From Chloroflexota bacterium (GTDB taxonomy: Bacteria > Chloroflexota > Anaerolineae > Anaerolineales > Villigracilaceae): a stretch of 8,353 nucleotides of DNA. Positions within the stretch are counted from its first letter, which is position 1; the number at the start of each line of letters is the position of its first letter. The DNA is taken from positions 1 through 8,353 of the forward strand of contig JAKANW010000094.1 of NCBI GenBank assembly GCA_021823555.1, in the 5' to 3' direction. Under the pieces are notes generated by a model. The model saw nothing but the letters and a program-made list of their open reading frames with translations, searched no databases and was not told the DNA's origin. This document shows, in pieces, positions 5,747 to 8,353 of this stretch. Made by a program: the position numbers and the translations under genes.

Positions 5747-5789
5747 AATCAAAGTGCTTCCCATTCCGCGGGAAGCACTTTGATTTTCG
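5747..5789. terminator. Long hairpin between convergent operons, likely terminator of the ABC importer operon
   Basis: A perfect 16-bp stem, AATCAAAGTGCTTCCC (5747-5762) with GGGAAGCACTTTGATT (5770-5785), has a 7-nt loop. It lies 19 bp past the stop of the minus-strand binding-protein gene. On the minus strand the stem is followed by ATTCATGG, a weak U-tract. On the plus strand it is followed by TTC after a TT-ended stem. It is best read as a bidirectional barrier. Between 5563 and 5804 no gene is seen, only these two hairpins. Confidence 0.8.
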
Positions 5790-5804
5790 GACACTTGCGA
5801 GCCG

Positions 5805-7559
5805 TTATTTGTATTTCCAATTCTGGACACCCCAGGTCATGCTCCCCCAAGTGCTGACGGTGTAACCGGTGAGATTGTCGGCGAAACCGTAGCCATCCTG
5901 GAAGAGGTACAGGTACACCTGCGGCAGATCAGTGTTGACCTGCGCGGCGATCTTGCAATAGGCATCCTTGCGAGTGGCCTGGTCGAAGTTGGAACCGGCA
6001 GTTTGCAGCAATTCATCTACGGTGGGGTTGACCCAGCGGAAGTAGTTCGCACCGTTGGGATTACTCTCGCTGGGGATGTTGTTGGAGCGATAGGCGTCCG
6101 AGACATATTCCTGCGGGTCAATGCCGAAGCCGCGATCGAAGATCAACATATCGTAATCGCCGATCATGCGCGGGGATTTGTCGGCATAGGTGCCAAAAAT
6201 GATTGAGAAATCATAGTTCTGGATGCGCGCTTCGATGCCCACGGCTTTCAGGTTTTCCACAATGAATTCCTCGGTCTGCTGGAGCGGATCGAAGTTGGTG
6301 TAGCCTTGAAGTTCCAGCGAGAGACGCGTCCCGTCCTTGGCGTACTTGGCGCCCTTTGCCACGCGAATGCCATCCGAGCCGACTACCCAGCCGGCCTCAT
6401 CCAGCAATTGTTTGGCCTTGTCCGGGTCATACGGAAATGGACGCGCCACATCACACTTGGCCCAGCCGTACTCGAACGGATTGGTGGATGGGTACACGCT
6501 GTCCTTTAAAACATCGTGGACCAGCGTGTCGTAGTCAATGGCGGAGGCGATAGCCTGGCGCACGCGCAGGTCGCCCAAAATGGGATGCGGCGGTGTGGGG
6601 CCGGGATCGCCGTCGAAGGGTGCGCTGAGGTTGAAGTCGATCGCCATATTCCAGATGCCCGGCACGAGCACCTGCGCGGCCTTGCCCTTGAGCAGGTTAT
6701 TGTATTCACTCTCCACCTCGCCTGGCCAGAGATGCACTTGCGCTTCGCCCTGCATCATCATGGCGGTCTGCGCGGCGGGTTCGGGGACGATGCGGAAAAC
6801 CAATTGGTCGATGTAGGGTTTGCCCGGCTCGAAGTAGTACGGATTCTTGGTCATCGTGATGCTCTGGCCCGACTGCCAATCTGAGACCACGTAGGGTCCC
6901 GCACCGACCGGCTGGCGGTCCCAATCCCAATTGGTCATGTCTTCGGGTTTGCCGGTGGCATGGCGCGGCAGGAGGCCATAGGCAAATTGATTAAGGTAGG
7001 CCGGGTAGGGGCTGGAGTAGGTGAGCACAGCGGTGGTGGAGTCGGGTGTATCCACCGACGTAATCAGGTTAAAACCGCCTGTGCCAGCCAGCGCGCCGGA
7101 GTTGGAATTGGAGAGCACTTCCCAGGTGAACTTGATATCATCGGAGGTGAGCGGCTGACCGTCAGACCATTTCAGGTCTGGCTTGAGATGCCAGGTGACG
7201 GTGAGATAGTCCTTGGACAATCCGCCATTATCGAGCGTGGGTAGTTCGGTAGCCAGCACGGGTTGGTACTCGCCGTTCTGGTCAATGGTGTCGAGCCCGG
7301 TCATGTCGGTGGCTTCAGCCACCTGGCGGACGATGGCCGCGTCGGCGGCGAAGTAGTTGAGGGTGGTCGGTTCTTCGGGAATGATCAGCACCACGGTTCC
7401 GCCGGAACTTTTGGCGGGTGCTGAGGTCGCGGCTGGCGCGCCCTCGCTCGCGGCTTGGGTCGGAGCCGGAGCTTGAGGTTGAGTCGGCGTCCCGCTCCCG
7501 CCGCAGGCGCTGAGCAGGATTCCCAGCAGGATGAACAAGGTCAACAACTTGACTTTCAT
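5805..7559 (-). CDS. Family-5 ABC transporter solute-binding lipoprotein (oligopeptide type)
   Basis: A 584-residue extracytoplasmic binding protein for an oligopeptide/dipeptide-type ABC importer. The signal peptide has a lipobox LSAC with lipidated Cys19, followed by a Pro/Ala/Thr-rich spacer to about residue 54. The SBP_bac_5 fold follows. Its family signature is clear at about 127-149 (PDLKWSDGQPLTSDDIKF and following), with later hallmarks VGAGPYVVSDW, ITMTKNPYYFEPGKPYID, LRVRQAIASAIDYD, PYDPDKAKQLLDEAGW and a C-terminal NWKYK. Two further cysteines (in WAKCDV and DAYCKI) could form a disulfide. The start at 7559 is chosen because AAGGAG (7567-7572) is 7 nt upstream. A second in-frame ATG at 7565 is only 1 nt from it. 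It follows the permease gene by 32 bp and is the last gene of the operon. Family-5 proteins also bind nickel, sugars or opines, so the ligand is not settled. Confidence 0.94.
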   Translation of the reverse strand: MKVKLLTLFILLGILLSACGGSGTPTQPQAPAPTQAASEGAPAATSAPAKSSGGTVVLIIPEEPTTLNYFAADAAIVRQVAEATDMTGLDTIDQNGEYQPVLATELPTLDNGGLSKDYLTVTWHLKPDLKWSDGQPLTSDDIKFTWEVLSNSNSGALAGTGGFNLITSVDTPDSTTAVLTYSSPYPAYLNQFAYGLLPRHATGKPEDMTNWDWDRQPVGAGPYVVSDWQSGQSITMTKNPYYFEPGKPYIDQLVFRIVPEPAAQTAMMMQGEAQVHLWPGEVESEYNNLLKGKAAQVLVPGIWNMAIDFNLSAPFDGDPGPTPPHPILGDLRVRQAIASAIDYDTLVHDVLKDSVYPSTNPFEYGWAKCDVARPFPYDPDKAKQLLDEAGWVVGSDGIRVAKGAKYAKDGTRLSLELQGYTNFDPLQQTEEFIVENLKAVGIEARIQNYDFSIIFGTYADKSPRMIGDYDMLIFDRGFGIDPQEYVSDAYRSNNIPSESNPNGANYFRWVNPTVDELLQTAGSNFDQATRKDAYCKIAAQVNTDLPQVYLYLFQDGYGFADNLTGYTVSTWGSMTWGVQNWKYK

Positions 7560-7591
7560 TGGCATTCTCCTTCTTTGGTAAATCGCCGGAA

Positions 7592-8353
7592 TTATTTTCC
7601 GGTGTGGATCACATAGGGGTCAAAGGCATCGCGCAGGCCGTCGCCGATGTAATTGATCGCCATGACGGTGATGAAGATCATTAGTCCGGGATAGAACGCC
7701 AGCCAGGGCGCGATGAACACATGCGTCTGCGCTGTGGACAGGATACTGCCCCAAGTGGGCGTAGGCGGCTGGACGCCGAAACCCAAATAGCTCAGGCCTG
7801 ATTCAGTGATAATGGCCGCCGCCATTTGCAGTGTCATGCTCACGAGAATGGGACCAATGCAATTGGGCAGAACGTGGCGCAGGATGATGTGCACGTCACT
7901 GCCGCCGAGTGCGCGTGTGGCATTGACGAACTCCCGCTCGCGCAGGACCAGGAACAGACTGCGGACCAGGCGCGCCGGCCACATCCACGACAGCGCGCCG
8001 ATGATGATGATCACCACCAGCACGCTGTTTTTTAGCCAAGGGTAGGGTTGCTCGCGCAGGAACGCGCCCAAAAGAATCAGCACGAAGATGGTGGGAAAGG
8101 TGAGGAAGGCGTCGGTGATGCGCATGAGGACCGCATCGAGCCAGCCGCCGAAATATCCGGAGAGCGCGCCAACCAGCACGCCAAGGGCAATCGAAAGGAA
8201 GGTGGAGACCAGGCCCACCGTCAGCGAGACGCGTCCGCCGTACAAAATGCGGGTGAAGTTGTCGCGTCCCAGTTCGTCCGTTCCGAACCAATGGGTGGCG
8301 TTCGGTTTTTGGTAACTGTTGGCAGGCTCCTGCGCGGTGGGGCTGTAGGGACT
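7592..8353 (-). CDS. DppC/OppC-type ABC transporter permease (N-terminus beyond window edge)
   Basis: The frame is open from the right edge to a stop at 7592, giving 253 codons. The N-terminal cytoplasmic part and first membrane helix are missing. At the edge the sequence reads THWFGTDELGRDNFTRILYGGRVSL, the classic lead into the second helix of DppC-type inner permeases. It therefore continues beyond the internal TTG at 8245. Membrane segments follow around LTVGLVSTFLSIALGVLVG, ITDAFLTFPTIFVLILLGAF and VVIIIIGALSWM, and two more lie near the end. The ABC-contacting EAA loop is recognisable as EFVNATRALGGSDVHIILRH then VLPN. ESGLSYLGFGVQPPTPTWGS is a strong family hallmark. With a DppB partner and ATPases, expected outside the window, it forms the membrane channel for the binding protein encoded 32 bp downstream. 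Confidence 0.95.
   Translation of the reverse strand, partial: SPYSPTAQEPANSYQKPNATHWFGTDELGRDNFTRILYGGRVSLTVGLVSTFLSIALGVLVGALSGYFGGWLDAVLMRITDAFLTFPTIFVLILLGAFLREQPYPWLKNSVLVVIIIIGALSWMWPARLVRSLFLVLREREFVNATRALGGSDVHIILRHVLPNCIGPILVSMTLQMAAAIITESGLSYLGFGVQPPTPTWGSILSTAQTHVFIAPWLAFYPGLMIFITVMAINYIGDGLRDAFDPYVIHTGK

Noticed and set aside
6516..6884. Antisense reading frames over the binding-protein gene
   Set aside because: They are mirror images of high-GC coding sequence; no start signals and no family features.
7560..7565. Start of the binding protein two codons earlier
   Set aside because: Only one base separates that ATG from the AAGGAG site; the ATG at 7559 has a normal 7-base spacing.
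8243..8245. TTG at 8245 as the true start of the permease
   Set aside because: The frame stays open to the window edge and encodes the conserved HWFGTDELGRDNFTRI lead-in, so the gene is cut by the edge.

Overview
The window looks like a chromosomal segment of a Chloroflexota bacterium, probably of the Anaerolineae type. This is an inference from style, not from a marker gene. It rests on moderately GC-rich codons, lipoproteins with an LLSAC lipobox followed by a long Ala/Pro/Thr-rich spacer, a family-5 solute-binding lipoprotein with that same architecture, and strong AAGGAG-type ribosome binding sites. No rRNA, tRNA, mobile element or CRISPR array was seen.

Left block (1-3728): a divergent sulfur/redox locus. 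On the minus strand, read right to left, are a small ArsR-family repressor (1311-1649), a membrane-anchored triheme cytochrome c (412-1257) and the start of a YeeE/YedE-type sulfur-compound permease that runs off the left edge (1-408). The spacings are 53 bp and 3 bp, so this is probably one operon. On the plus strand is a secreted lipoprotein made of four tandem rhodanese domains (1945-3669), all four with an intact catalytic cysteine, ended by a strong hairpin terminator. The 295-bp divergent spacer holds a good promoter for each side. A perfect 14-bp palindrome of CRP/FNR type is centred about 41.5 bp upstream of the predicted rhodanese transcription start, and nested GTCAC/GTGAC repeats overlap the -35 of the arsR side. 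A reasonable working model is a cell-surface sulfane-sulfur or thiosulfate handling system: the rhodanese array binds or relays sulfur, the permease imports it, the cytochrome supplies or removes electrons, and ArsR plus a CRP/FNR-type regulator set expression.

Middle block (3729-5675): a 243-bp non-coding stretch with a TATAAT box and a perfect ATTTGA-N6-TCAAAT inverted repeat, then a LysR-type regulator (3972-4901). Forty-six bp later comes an XRE-cupin regulator (4948-5562), closed by a perfect 13-bp hairpin terminator. Their targets are not visible; proximity suggests the sulfur locus, but the ABC operon is also possible.

Right block (5676-8353): an ABC importer operon on the minus strand, of which only the end is seen. 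It contains a DppC-type inner permease (partial at the right edge, 7592-8353) followed by a family-5 oligopeptide-type solute-binding lipoprotein (5805-7559). A 16-bp perfect hairpin separates it from the convergent regulator operon.
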